Below, piece after piece: positions 16,692 through 25,806 of a stretch of DNA of 62,151 nt. Origin of the DNA: Bordetella parapertussis. GTDB taxonomy: Bacteria; Pseudomonadota; Gammaproteobacteria; Burkholderiales; Burkholderiaceae_B. The notes beneath the pieces are model-generated. The model was given only the letters and a program-made list of their open reading frames with translations. It did not search any database and was not told the origin of the DNA. The DNA lies in contig CAMDNZ010000016.1 in assembly GCA_945903445.1 (NCBI GenBank), positions 1 to 62,151 of the forward strand. Reading direction: 5' to 3'. A program made the position numbers and the translations under genes. Position 1 is the first letter of the stretch; each line of letters opens with the position of its first letter.

Positions 16692-16813
16692 CCGGCGCTT
16701 TGTCATACCCCACATAATCTGCTCTGCTGTTTTTAGCGCGATGCCTACAACGGCGAACGTAGGCGAGTCTCCCCAAAGGCTATGTCGACTTTTGTAGCGA
16801 GCTGATAGCAAAA

Positions 16814-17173
16814 ATGCCGGTTCTGCATCGCCACCGCGAAGGGCTTAAGATTGCTTTGCCCACAGCCCGCAAGCTTCCCGATAAGCTTATTGCGTCGGTA
16901 CTTAATAGAGCGGGCCACAAGCCGCCAATTTCATCTCGAGCATTAGGGTTAAATTCCTGGCCTACCGGAATGCTTCATGATCAAGAAGTCAATAAGATTC
17001 TGGACATTGAGGGGTGCAATGAGCCTGTCGTTTTTTTCTTAGGTGCTGGCTCCGGAAACTCAACCCCTGTAAGGCGTGACCTGCTTTCGATTTCCGCCGC
17101 TAACAACCTCAAAAAATCGAGCGCGGCACGAGTATTAGGCGGAAATTACCGCTCAACAGGCATCCCTATCTAA
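16814..17173 (+). pseudogene. C-terminal remnant of a SagB-type nitroreductase / thiazoline oxidase
   Basis: The readable core is ALGLNSWPTGMLHDQEVNKI followed by LDIEGCNEPVVFFLGAG. This matches the C-terminal pattern of SagB-type FMN nitroreductases: a helix ending ALGLGS, a P(I/T)G turn, an acidic (D/N)(D/N)-x-x-N-x-L helix, then LYLLPVG. The N-terminal FMN-binding part is missing and upstream residues look scrambled, so it is a truncated remnant. SagB-type enzymes oxidise azolines in ribosomally made peptide natural products. Together with the following broken exporter this may be the scar of such a cluster. An ordinary nitroreductase tail is the alternative. Confidence 0.42.
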
Positions 17174-18120
17174 CATTTTTTAGCCTGACAGGCTACGCCT
17201 CGCTAGTTAATTTGCGCCTTGCGAATGCATTGTCCGAATGGATAGACATCACTTTGGTCTACATCCTGCTCATTGGTCACTTCGACACCACACCCTTCCA
17301 GCTTGGTCTCGCATCTGCATTTCTGTGGATACCCATGCTTGTATTCGGCCCAGTCGCAGGAAGGCTATCGGATCGTTGGCCAGTCCAACGAATGATATAT
17401 ATGGGCACCGCTGTAAAGATCGTGGCCACCGTAGCCCTTTTCTGGGCGCCACGATTGAACTATTTCTCGTCGCTGTACTGCTTCCGTACAACCAGCTACC
17501 TAGGCGCGACATCATTACCGCTTGCCGTCCGCCAAATCGTTCCCATCACCTTCTAGCGGATCACTCGCGCCTCACAATTACAGTGGATCAAGGCACCCTT
17601 TTGATCGCACCATGGTGGCCGTTGCACTTGCGGTCCTGCCACAACCACAGCATGGTTTTTTCCTATCGATGCTATTGGCTTGCACAACACTAGTTTCTAT
17701 ATCGTCACTAAGTAAAGCAGTCAAAACTCAAGTAACAACCATGACGTCGTGCAAGAACACATCAGAAACAAAAGCGACTGGCTTACCCACGTGGCGTCTC
17801 ATAGCGGCGTCGCTCCGGCTCGCATTGCCATTTTGGGTCGCGGCGGCGTCCGCATTTACGATTGGCTCCTTAGATCCTCTCATTCCATTGATGCTGAAGT
17901 CGCTTCCTGATGTGCACAGGCTAACGGATTGGTGATGGGGGTGATCGCTGTAGGAGTCCTAACGCATTTCGCTTTGCGCGAGTCGAATCGATCAATTCAA
18001 ACTTGAAGGCTCGAAACGATCTCCGGTGAGTTCGTAGCGCTCGTCGGCACGGCCTACTCCCCTGTATTCCCCGCTCTAACCACTTTCTCACGTACGGCTC
18101 TCTCTTCATTCGCTGTAACA
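17150..18120 (+). pseudogene. Decayed major-facilitator-superfamily transporter
   Basis: The stretch encodes recognisable pieces of one 12-helix MFS exporter in several frames. The first segment (17150-17550) reads RLANALSEWIDITLVY, then an MFS motif A region, GPVAGRLSDRWPVQR, and later LGATSLPLAVRQIVP. A second frame around 17600-17935 gives FDRTMVAVALAVLP and the mid-protein helix RLALPFWVAAASAF. A third frame after 17915 gives NGLVMGVIAVGVLTHFALRE. At least three frameshifts and a stop separate them, so no functional transporter is made. It follows the nitroreductase remnant in the same direction. Confidence 0.7.
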
Positions 18121-18141
18121 GCCAACGATGCAGCACCCTTT

Positions 18142-18190
18142 TTGACTCGCAAAACTCTACACTGTAGAATAATTACATCTACAGCGTAGA
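18142..18190 (+). promoter_or_regulatory. Sigma-70 promoter covered by two dyad operators
   Basis: TTGACT (18142-18147) and TAGAAT (18165-18170) are separated by exactly 17 bp. A perfect dyad TCTACA-C-TGTAGA (18156-18168) overlaps the -10 element, and a near-perfect copy TCTACA-G-CGTAGA (18178-18190) covers the start-point region. The centres are 22 bp apart, two helical turns. A dimeric repressor binding both would block transcription of the oxidoreductase gene whose ATG is at 18318. The repressor family is not determined and no candidate gene is adjacent. Confidence 0.65.
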
Positions 18191-18317
18191 AATACAAGTT
18201 ACCGTGCGCCACACCGCGCAGAACGCAGTGTTCACCGTTACTAGCACCAGTCAGGCAAGCCCTGCATTGCCGCAGTGGATTCGCCCGCTCACGGGTAAAA
18301 CAAGAGAGCCATGCATC

Positions 18318-19730
18318 ATGAAACTGAATAAGCCAACATTTCTAGATCACGCGCCCATCGCCGACACCAAACTCAATTCGGATGCCAACACCTGGAACTG
18401 GCGTCGAAATCATGCCTTTGAAGGACAGGCACCCGCCAACTTCTACGAAGCCTCCCTATCGGCTTGGCCTGCCTTCCCACAGCAGCAAAACGACATTTCA
18501 TGCGATGTATTGGTAGTGGGCGCCGGCCTGCTCGGCTCATCCGCAGCCTTGCACCTCGCGGAAGCGGGGGTAGACGTCGTGCTGATCGACAAAGGAAGTG
18601 TCGGCGCGGGAGCATCCGGTCGCAACGGCGGCCAACTCACCCCTGGTCTGGCGCGCTGGGAAGCCTCCGATATGCTGGCCAACCTGCCCGTTGACGAAGC
18701 ACACAGGCTGTGGCGATTTGCGTCCATTGAATCGATGGAGCTGATCGATCAAATCGCAGAACGCTACGGGCTAGATCTCGACCTGAAGCGCGGCCACATC
18801 ACCGCTGCGGTACATCCTGGCCACATGAGCGCCCTACTGGCGGGCACCGATGCGCGGCGTCGGCTTGGCGACGCGAGCGCCAGTGTCGTGGGACAGTTCG
18901 AACTGAGCGCTTATATCCGTTCGGACATTTATTACGGCGGAATCATCGATCGGACCGGCGGCCAACTCCATCCGCTCGCGCTGCTGCGCGGCCTGATCTA
19001 TGCCTTCATCCAACAAGGCGGCGGCGTCCACGAAAACAGCGAAGCCCTCGATATGGAAAAACATTCGGATCGGATCGTGGTCAGAACCTCTCGCGGCACG
19101 ATCACCGCCCGCAAGGGTGCAATTTTGGCGGTCCATCACTCGACCTTCAATTTTCTATCTAGCGTCACATCGACCACCGTCCCCTTCTTCACCTACGTCG
19201 GGGTCACCGCGCCGTTGTCCGAAGACATTGGCGAGTTCCTGCCTGCCGATATGCCGGTCTATGATACGCAGTACCAAATCGACTATTACCGCGCTGTCAG
19301 AGGAAATCGCCTGCTCTTTGGTGGACAAGGTACAGGAACCTCCTGGTCGCCAGAGCGAATCAATGACTATTTTGTCGACCGAATAAAAACTGTGTTCCCG
19401 CAAATGACGGATCCGGAGCTGGAGTTTTCATGGAGCGGCATCAGCGACCTCACGCTAAACGGCGCGACCGACTGCCGCAAGGCGGGCGATCAAACACCCG
19501 TGTACATGGCGCATGGGTGGAGCGGTCACGGCGTAGCGCAGACGGTGCGAATCGGAAAAGCAATTAGCGATGATTTACTAGGTCACCACGACGACTTCGC
19601 CATGCTCACCCAGATCGCGCATATCGAAATTCCTTTGGGTCGGCAGCTGTCGCCCGTGGCGATTCCCATTGTCAAAGCTGCTTTCGGCGCGATCGGAACA
19701 GTGAACCCCGGAAGGCTGATTTCTTTTTAG
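18318..19730 (+). CDS. FAD-dependent amine/amino-acid oxidoreductase (PuuB-like, DAO family)
   Basis: The 470-residue protein belongs to the D-amino-acid-oxidase superfamily and resembles gamma-glutamylputrescine oxidoreductase (PuuB/OrdL). The Rossmann FAD motif is VVGAGLLGSS (residues 66-75) followed by LIDKGSVGAGASGRNGGQL. The C-terminal FAD-contact region reads AHGWSGHGVAQTVRIGKAI. It probably oxidises a primary or secondary amine to aldehyde, ammonia and peroxide; the substrate is not known. The ATG at 18318 is preceded by AAGAGAG. A GTG 38 codons upstream is also in frame but lacks a ribosome-binding site. Expression should be governed by the operator pair at 18156-18190. It is intact, unlike its upstream neighbours. 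Confidence 0.85.
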   Translation: MKLNKPTFLDHAPIADTKLNSDANTWNWRRNHAFEGQAPANFYEASLSAWPAFPQQQNDISCDVLVVGAGLLGSSAALHLAEAGVDVVLIDKGSVGAGASGRNGGQLTPGLARWEASDMLANLPVDEAHRLWRFASIESMELIDQIAERYGLDLDLKRGHITAAVHPGHMSALLAGTDARRRLGDASASVVGQFELSAYIRSDIYYGGIIDRTGGQLHPLALLRGLIYAFIQQGGGVHENSEALDMEKHSDRIVVRTSRGTITARKGAILAVHHSTFNFLSSVTSTTVPFFTYVGVTAPLSEDIGEFLPADMPVYDTQYQIDYYRAVRGNRLLFGGQGTGTSWSPERINDYFVDRIKTVFPQMTDPELEFSWSGISDLTLNGATDCRKAGDQTPVYMAHGWSGHGVAQTVRIGKAISDDLLGHHDDFAMLTQIAHIEIPLGRQLSPVAIPIVKAAFGAIGTVNPGRLISF

Positions 19731-19856
19731 TCTCGCTGGGCCAGGGAAAGCCGCCCCCTTAAGAAAGGAACGAGGGCAGGTTTCCCCGGAGTAAAGATGA
19801 CCTTATCACTATGTCATGCTTTAGCTTGACGTTTCGATTGCATAAAGGAGTACGAG

Positions 19857-20264
19857 ATGACGCATACAAACCTGTATTTAGTAGGTGTCGTTCTTGCCAG
19901 CGCGTTTGGCGTGGCTAGTGCTCAAGCCCCGGCAGCTACTCATGTACATGGCGCGGCGGATAAGGCTCAACCGTCTGTAAGCACCGACTCCAATCGGCGC
20001 GTGCCCGACACCCTTGCCACGACGGCTTATCGGCAAGCCGCAGCCGAGATGCACAGCGGCATGGACTTCGACTACACCAACGATGCCGATATCGACTTCA
20101 TGACAGGCATGATCGCTCACCATGAAGGTGCCATTGCCATGGCGAAAATCGGCTTGGCGCACGGGCGCGATCCGGTGGTGCGCAAGCTCTCGGAGGACAT
20201 CATTGCGGCGCAAGCCGATGAAATCCGGTTAATGCGCGAATGGCTGGCTAAGCGCGGGCATTAG
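19857..20264 (+). CDS. DUF305-family secreted (copper-associated) protein
   Basis: The 135-residue product has a signal peptide (about residues 1-22, ending ASAQA) and a DUF305 four-helix domain. The domain contains the Met/His-rich DIDFMTGMIAHHEGAIAMAK (residues about 80-99) and DEIRLMREWL near the end. DUF305 proteins such as CopM bind copper in the periplasm or outside the cell and often lie near copper genes. The start is supported by AAGGAG upstream. Relation to the copRSA genes at the left edge is only thematic, about 16 kb away. Confidence 0.85.
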   Translation: MTHTNLYLVGVVLASAFGVASAQAPAATHVHGAADKAQPSVSTDSNRRVPDTLATTAYRQAAAEMHSGMDFDYTNDADIDFMTGMIAHHEGAIAMAKIGLAHGRDPVVRKLSEDIIAAQADEIRLMREWLAKRGH

Positions 20265-20901
20265 TCCTGATTACCAAAGCAGCACACATCTTCTCCCAAA
20301 TTGGCCTGACATCGGTGAGCGCATGTTCGATACTGCGACCATACTTAGTCCGGCCTTTTTGTGAGAACGTGGTGAATCGTATTTGGTTCTCTCGGAGTTG
20401 TGGGGTGTCTGCCGCGCCAATGCTGTTTGCTGCGCCTACAGAATTCAGTCGTGCCGCAGCCAGGGTCATACAAGACGAATATGCAAGTAGCGGCGTGAGC
20501 CTGCCTGGCCCGGCACAACGTTCCAATCACAATCTCTCTAAATTTCGGTAAACACTTGTGGGACACGTTACGGCGCGGCCCCTGTCATCTGGCCACCCAA
20601 CCAAAGCGGGCGCTCATTTAACCCAACGATTGCAAACATCCATAGCCAAAACCAGCAAATAGAAACGTTCGAATGACATTTAGCGCCGCGAAACATTCGC
20701 TTAAGGAAATTGCACCCACGCCTCGCAAACTAGGGTTCGTCTCACACCGACCCAAATTGAGAATGATCGTAGCCAATGGGCCGTGATCCCATCACTGATC
20801 ACACTGCTCTGACGGCACCCGATGCAGTTGTCGCGTCAGCGTCCCCCCCGCCCAGGCTACTGCTCGAATTTGCTCACGCGAGCGTGTGCCGAACCACACC
20901 G
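20265..20901. other. Intergenic stretch without recognisable genes
   Basis: Between the DUF305 gene and the convergent alkA stop, 637 bp hold only short open frames in mixed reading frames, with no ribosome-binding sites, conserved motifs or strong hairpins that I can identify. It may be the right-hand scar of the tRNA-Leu accessory patch. Confidence 0.5.
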
Positions 20902-21966
20902 CTATCCGCCCCGGGCCCCGTTGGCCCTGTCGGCCGCTGCACTCCAGATATGAACGGCAGCGTAAGCACGATAAGGCCGCCACGCTTCGGCGCGCAGGCG
21001 CTGATCTACCGGTTTGATCAGCTTGGGGTCGCGCGCAAGCATCCCCTGCATCAGCACCAAATCGGTCGCAGGCCAGGCATCGGCCTCACGCCACGCGCGC
21101 ATGGCCACGTATTCGACAGTCCACGGACCAATACCTGGCATAGCAAGCAAGGCGGCACGGGCCGCAACCAGATCGGCTGCGATGCCTGCACCGTTGGGCA
21201 CATCCGTGCGGCCCACATCCAAAAGCAAATCGCCTTGGGCCACCGCGTGTGCTAGGCCCTGCAAAGCCGCTACCCGCTTACCAGGCATACCGATATGAGA
21301 CAGATCGGCGCAGGCCAATTGCGCAGGCGTTGGGAACCGCCAACCCGGATCGGCGTCCGCTCGAATCATTCCAGGCGTCCCCACGCCCAGCTCCAATGGC
21401 AAGTCGCCCGCTACCGGTGCGCCAGCATTGTCAGCAGCACTTAAGGGCTCGCCCGCTCGCGCCACCAATCGCCCCATGATCGTGGTGGCCGCCTTGACGC
21501 TCACCTGCTGGCCCACGATGGTACGAACCACCAGTTCGAAAGCCGACCACGTTCCCGGTACGCGCAAGCCGGCAGCACCTTGCCGCAATTCGCCCATCCA
21601 CGGGTCGCTGGCGAACACTGCCGAGATCGCCGCAGAATCGGCATTCAAATCGAACATGCACCTCAAGCGCCCCACCATGGCATCGATATGAACGCTGGCC
21701 GGACCCTCCACACGGGCAACGAGCACCGCCCGCTCGGGATGAGGCCACACCGTCAACATGCCATGGTCACCTGCCCATTCGATAGCGCGCCGATAGCACC
21801 CGTCTTCGACCGTCTCCACTCCGGCCGTCGCCCGCCCTGCAAAAAACCGCAGCAGTCGAGGCCAATCCAGCGGCGGCGTGAACGGCAATTCGATCTGAGC
21901 GCTGCGGCCCAGTCGTCCCGACGCCCCACCCGCCGCATCGACACCCCCAGGCGAGACACGCTTCAT
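20902..21966 (-). CDS. alkA: DNA-3-methyladenine glycosylase II (AlkA)
   Basis: AlkA removes alkylated purines from DNA. The 354-residue protein has the N-terminal beta domain (ELPFTPPLDWPRLLRFFAGRA), then VVRTIVGQQVSVKAA at residues 146-160. The helix-hairpin-helix is LLAMPGIGPWT (273-283), and the catalytic Asp is 302 in WPATDLVL. The ATG at 21966 overlaps the stop of the upstream EamA gene, so the two are coupled. The frame stays open further upstream only because it shadows that gene. It is about 70 residues longer than E. coli AlkA, mainly at the N-terminus and in an insert near residues 180-210. Confidence 0.9.
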   Translation of the reverse strand: MKRVSPGGVDAAGGASGRLGRSAQIELPFTPPLDWPRLLRFFAGRATAGVETVEDGCYRRAIEWAGDHGMLTVWPHPERAVLVARVEGPASVHIDAMVGRLRCMFDLNADSAAISAVFASDPWMGELRQGAAGLRVPGTWSAFELVVRTIVGQQVSVKAATTIMGRLVARAGEPLSAADNAGAPVAGDLPLELGVGTPGMIRADADPGWRFPTPAQLACADLSHIGMPGKRVAALQGLAHAVAQGDLLLDVGRTDVPNGAGIAADLVAARAALLAMPGIGPWTVEYVAMRAWREADAWPATDLVLMQGMLARDPKLIKPVDQRLRAEAWRPYRAYAAVHIWSAAADRANGARGG

Positions 21967-22916
21967 CACACCGTCCTGAATCGCTCGGCAAGGAAGATCC
22001 CCCCCAGCACGCAAGCCAGCGCCGCGCCGTGATAAAGCGTGAACGGTTCGTTCAAAATCATCACCGACAACATCGCTCCGAACACAGGCACCAGATTGAT
22101 AAACACACCCGCCCGGCTGGGTCCGATCAGTGCAACGCCCCGCATGAACGACATCTGCGCCACGAAGGACGGCCCCAATCCCACGAACGCCAGCACCAGC
22201 CATCCTTGCAGATCGGGCATTTGGCTACGACCTAGACTCATCTCGGCCAACCACAATGGAATACCTGTCAGCGCCCCCACCAGCGCCAGCGCGGCAAAGA
22301 ACACAATGCCGGGCATGTCGGGCCTGCGTGGCAAGGCCAGCGCATAGCCTGCATACATCACGCAAGCCAGCAGCACGAACACATCGCCGATGTTGAACGA
22401 CAGCGTCAGCAATCGACTCCACTCGCCTTGAGTCGCGATGGTCAAAATGCCCACCAGCGTCAGCGCGACTCCCACCATCATCCACCCATTGGCGCGCTTG
22501 CCCTGAAACAGGAACGCACCGATCAGCACAAACACGGGAATCGAACCCTGAATGATGCTCAGGTTAATGGACGAGGTATGCAACGCGGCCAAGTACACCA
22601 ACGCACCGAAGCCCGCCAGGCCGAAAGCCCCCATGGCGGCAACCAACCGCCAATGCGGCAATAGCGTGCGGGCGTGAACCAGCAGCTCGCGTCGTGCCAC
22701 TAAAAACAATGCAACGAAACACACGACCCATCGCAAGCAATTCAATGTCATGGGCGAGACGTGACCGATGGCGAGACGCGCGGCCACCATATTGCCCGCC
22801 CAACACAAGGCAGCAGCAGCCAACAACGCGTAGGCACGAGAAGACGATGATGCAGCAGTAGACACGGGAACAATCTTATTCGTCTTTAACGGTAGCCAAT
22901 GTACTCCGCAGTGCAT
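21966..22916 (-). CDS. EamA/DMT-family metabolite exporter
   Basis: The 316-residue inner-membrane protein has ten predicted hydrophobic helices in two EamA repeats. The first contains AALCWAGNMVAARLAIGHVS and the second GLGPSFVAQMSFMRGVALIG. Members of the drug/metabolite transporter superfamily export amino acids, nucleobases or other small molecules; the substrate is unknown. The start at 22916 is the first ATG. A GTG about 17 codons downstream (VSTAASSSS) would give a more typical N-terminus. It is the first gene of a two-gene unit with alkA and is divergent from the ABC operon at 23172. Confidence 0.85.
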   Translation of the reverse strand: MHCGVHWLPLKTNKIVPVSTAASSSSRAYALLAAAALCWAGNMVAARLAIGHVSPMTLNCLRWVVCFVALFLVARRELLVHARTLLPHWRLVAAMGAFGLAGFGALVYLAALHTSSINLSIIQGSIPVFVLIGAFLFQGKRANGWMMVGVALTLVGILTIATQGEWSRLLTLSFNIGDVFVLLACVMYAGYALALPRRPDMPGIVFFAALALVGALTGIPLWLAEMSLGRSQMPDLQGWLVLAFVGLGPSFVAQMSFMRGVALIGPSRAGVFINLVPVFGAMLSVMILNEPFTLYHGAALACVLGGIFLAERFRTV

Positions 22917-23171
22917 GACATTGTCTTTAAGGATCCCTCGTCACGCACCGTCTCAGTGAATTTACCTGCACCGTATTGATCCCTAAAAACCCGTGCCCAG
23001 CGGGGCTTTGCACGCATTCGTGCAAGACACAAAATCGCCTTAAAAAGCCCTTGCATGTGGTCTGTGACACTTGCAGAATCGACTCGAGCCGGACGTTTTT
23101 GCCGGCTGCGCAGTATCGGTTTTTGAAGTTCCTTAATCGAAGTCAGCTTCGCATCAAGAGGATCACACCGC

Positions 23172-24800
23172 ATGCGTTCACGTTCGTTTCTCTCTCTTCT
23201 GCCGGCCTGCCGCCGTGCGCTTTCCCTGAGCCTCCTGGCTGCATCGCTTGCCACCGTCAGTCTGCATTCGCCCGCTGTTCGCGCAGCCGAACCGCGTACG
23301 CTCACTGCGGTGATGCATTCACCGATTCGCATCCTCGATCCGATCATCACCACCGCGCATATCGTGCGCAATCACGGCTACATGATCTATGACACGCTGT
23401 TGTCGATGGATTCGAAGTACCAACCGCAGCCTCAGATGGCCGAGTACAAGGTCTCGCCCGATGGCATGACCTACACCTTTACTTTGCGCGAAGGCTTGAT
23501 CTGGCACGACGGCAAGCCCGTCACCTCGGAAGACTGCATTGCCTCGCTCAAGCGCTGGGCGGCTCGTGATGCGGGCGGTCAGATGCTGATGGATCGGACC
23601 GCCAGTTTGACTGCCGTCGATGCCCGCAGCTTCACGCTGACGCTCAAGGCACCATTTGCCGATGTGCTGGAGACGATCGCCAAGCCCTCGGCCGTAGTGG
23701 CCTTCATGATGCCCGCCCGTGTGGCCGCCACACCGCCTTCGGAAGCGATCAAGGAGAACATCGGCTCGGGACCGTTCCGCTTCGCTCAAGCCGAATACGT
23801 GCCGGGCGTCAAAACGGTTTACGAGAAGTTCGCGGCGTATGTGCCGCGCAAAGAGCCTGCCGACTTTCTTTCCGGTGGCAAGGTGGTAAACGTCGATCGC
23901 GTCGAATGGGTGACCATGCCCGATGCGCAGACCGCCGTCAGCGCCTTGTCCTCTGGCGAGATCGACTACATCGAATCGCCGCCCCTGGACTTGTTGCCTA
24001 TCTTGCAAGCCAACGACGAGATCAATATCAGCGTGCTCAACGAGCTGGGCAGCCAGACGATGGGGCGCTTGAACTTCCTGCATCCGCCGTTCGACAATTT
24101 GAAAGTCCGCCAGGCAGCCATGCTGGCGCTCAATCAGGAGGCTTTCCTGCAGGCGTTCATCGGCAACGCCGATTACTTCACCGTCTGCGGGTCGATGTAC
24201 GGTTGCGGTGTCCCTTACGAGAGCGCCGCAGGCACCCCGGAGGCGCTGCTCAAAGCAGGCGATCCGGCACGCGCTCAGGCACTGCTGAAGGAGGCCGGTT
24301 ACGACGGCAAGCCTATCGTGTTGATGCACCCTACCGATGTCAGCACGGTCAGTACTCAACCGGTGGTCGCTGCGCAATTGCTGCGTAAAGCGGGTTTCAC
24401 GGTCGACTTGCAGCCCATGGATTGGCAGACGCTGGTCAGCCGACGCGCTAACCCCGCCGCACCCAGCGCGGGCGGTTGGAACATGTTCTTCACCAACTGG
24501 GTCATCCCCGAGGTGTGGACGCCCCTGGTCAATCCCATGATCAACGGTCGCGGCAAGGACGGCTGGTTCGGATGGCCGACCGACCCGGAGCTGGAAACCT
24601 TGCGCAACACCTTCACCACCGCCAACACACCTGAGGCGCGTAAAACAGCCGCTGCTGCCGTGCATAAGCGGGCCATGGAAAACATAATTTACATTCCCTT
24701 GGGGTCTTACAAGATCCCCACCGCCACCCGCAAGACCGTCTCCGGTCTGGTGAAGTCGCCCGCGCCGGTGTTCTGGAATATCAAGCTGGCCAAAGACTGA
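23172..24800 (+). CDS. ABC transporter periplasmic solute-binding protein, family 5 (dipeptide/oligopeptide type)
   Basis: The 542-residue protein begins with a long signal peptide (hydrophobic core about residues 16-32, cleavage after AVRA). The SBP family 5 pattern follows: DGMTYTFTLREGLIWHDGKP with the typical F-x-L-R-x-G-x-x-W-H-D-G motif at about residues 96-115, and FAQAEYVPGVKTVYEK later. The ATG is preceded by AAGAGG. It opens an operon that continues with two permeases, a double ATPase and three hydrolases. Ligands of this family include peptides, glutathione, nickel chelates and opines. The hydrolases downstream suggest a peptide or amide ligand. Confidence 0.9.
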   Translation: MRSRSFLSLLPACRRALSLSLLAASLATVSLHSPAVRAAEPRTLTAVMHSPIRILDPIITTAHIVRNHGYMIYDTLLSMDSKYQPQPQMAEYKVSPDGMTYTFTLREGLIWHDGKPVTSEDCIASLKRWAARDAGGQMLMDRTASLTAVDARSFTLTLKAPFADVLETIAKPSAVVAFMMPARVAATPPSEAIKENIGSGPFRFAQAEYVPGVKTVYEKFAAYVPRKEPADFLSGGKVVNVDRVEWVTMPDAQTAVSALSSGEIDYIESPPLDLLPILQANDEINISVLNELGSQTMGRLNFLHPPFDNLKVRQAAMLALNQEAFLQAFIGNADYFTVCGSMYGCGVPYESAAGTPEALLKAGDPARAQALLKEAGYDGKPIVLMHPTDVSTVSTQPVVAAQLLRKAGFTVDLQPMDWQTLVSRRANPAAPSAGGWNMFFTNWVIPEVWTPLVNPMINGRGKDGWFGWPTDPELETLRNTFTTANTPEARKTAAAAVHKRAMENIIYIPLGSYKIPTATRKTVSGLVKSPAPVFWNIKLAKD

Positions 24801-24864
24801 TCGTCCCACCCCGCAGCGGCGCGGCCCACACGGCGCGCTGCTGCCTCTCGTGCGAGATTCACCC

Positions 24865-25806
24865 ATGTCCGCCTATTTCCTGCGGCGCATACTGGCCGCC
24901 ATTCCCGTCATGGGCGTGGTCGCGGTATTCGTCTTTCTCCTCTTACGTCTGACGCCTGGCGACCCCGCAGCCATCATCGCGGGCGACATGGCCACCGCCG
25001 AGCAACTCGCGAAGATTCGCGCCGCCCTGGGCTTGGATCAGCCGCTGCTCACGCAGTTTTTCAGCTGGATCGGACGCCTGCTGCAAGGCGATTTCGGCGT
25101 GTCGCTGATCTCGCAAACGCCGGTGACCACGCTGATCGCCCAGCGGCTCGAACCGACGCTCAGTCTCGCCGTGCTGACCGCCATTCTCGCCGTGCTGATC
25201 GCCGTGCCGATCGGCGTACTGGCCGCCTGGAAGCATCAGAGCTGGATCGACAACGTGGTGATGTCGATGTCGGTGCTGGGGTTCTCCATTCCCGTCTTCG
25301 TGATCGGCTACATCCTGGTGCAGATTTTCGCGATCGAATTGAAATGGCTGCCGGTGCAGGGCTACCGCAGTTGGAGCAACGGCATATGGCCCTTTCTCCA
25401 ACGCGCGATCCTCCCGGCGCTGACGCTGTCGTCGATCTACATCGCCCTGATCGCCCGGATGACGCGCGCCAGCCTGCTGAACGTGCTGGGCGAGGATTAT
25501 GTGCGTACCGCACGCGCCAAGGGCCTGAGCGAAACACTGGTGCTGTTCCGCCATGCCTTACGCAATGCCGCTGTGCCGATTCTGACCGTCATCGGCACAG
25601 GTTTCGCGCTGCTGATTTCCGGTGTGGTCGTGACCGAAAGCGTCTTCAACATTCCCGGGCTTGGACGGCTGACCGTCGATGCCATCCTGGCCCGCGACTA
25701 TCCCGTCATTCAGGGCCTGATTCTCGTGACCAGCGGCGTCTACGTGCTGATCAATCTGGTCATCGACCTGTCCTACAGCGCCTTGGACCCCAGGATCCGC
25801 TACTGA
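24865..25806 (+). CDS. ABC transporter permease, DppB type
   Basis: The 313-residue protein is an inner-membrane permease of the dipeptide/oligopeptide/nickel importer family, with about six helices. It has the DppB N-terminal signature (RRILAAIPVMG), LGLDQPLLTQFFSWIGRLLQ in the periplasmic loop, and the EAA coupling motif ARAKGLSETLVLFRHALRNA near residue 215. The start at 24865 (MSAYFLRR) is preferred over a GTG five codons upstream. The stop overlaps the start of the next permease gene by one base. Confidence 0.93.
   Translation: MSAYFLRRILAAIPVMGVVAVFVFLLLRLTPGDPAAIIAGDMATAEQLAKIRAALGLDQPLLTQFFSWIGRLLQGDFGVSLISQTPVTTLIAQRLEPTLSLAVLTAILAVLIAVPIGVLAAWKHQSWIDNVVMSMSVLGFSIPVFVIGYILVQIFAIELKWLPVQGYRSWSNGIWPFLQRAILPALTLSSIYIALIARMTRASLLNVLGEDYVRTARAKGLSETLVLFRHALRNAAVPILTVIGTGFALLISGVVVTESVFNIPGLGRLTVDAILARDYPVIQGLILVTSGVYVLINLVIDLSYSALDPRIRY

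Noticed and set aside
20248..20551. Short open frames on both strands in the gap after the DUF305 gene
   Set aside because: No ribosome-binding site, no recognisable motif, and several compete for the same DNA.
21967..22203. N-terminal extension of the alkA frame
   Set aside because: It shadows the EamA transporter gene; the ATG at 21966 gives a normal AlkA start and a coupled overlap.
22886..23371. Minus-strand open frame of 161 codons spanning the gap before the first binding-protein gene
   Set aside because: It runs antisense through the signal peptide region of the binding protein and into the EamA start, with Arg-rich nonsense composition.
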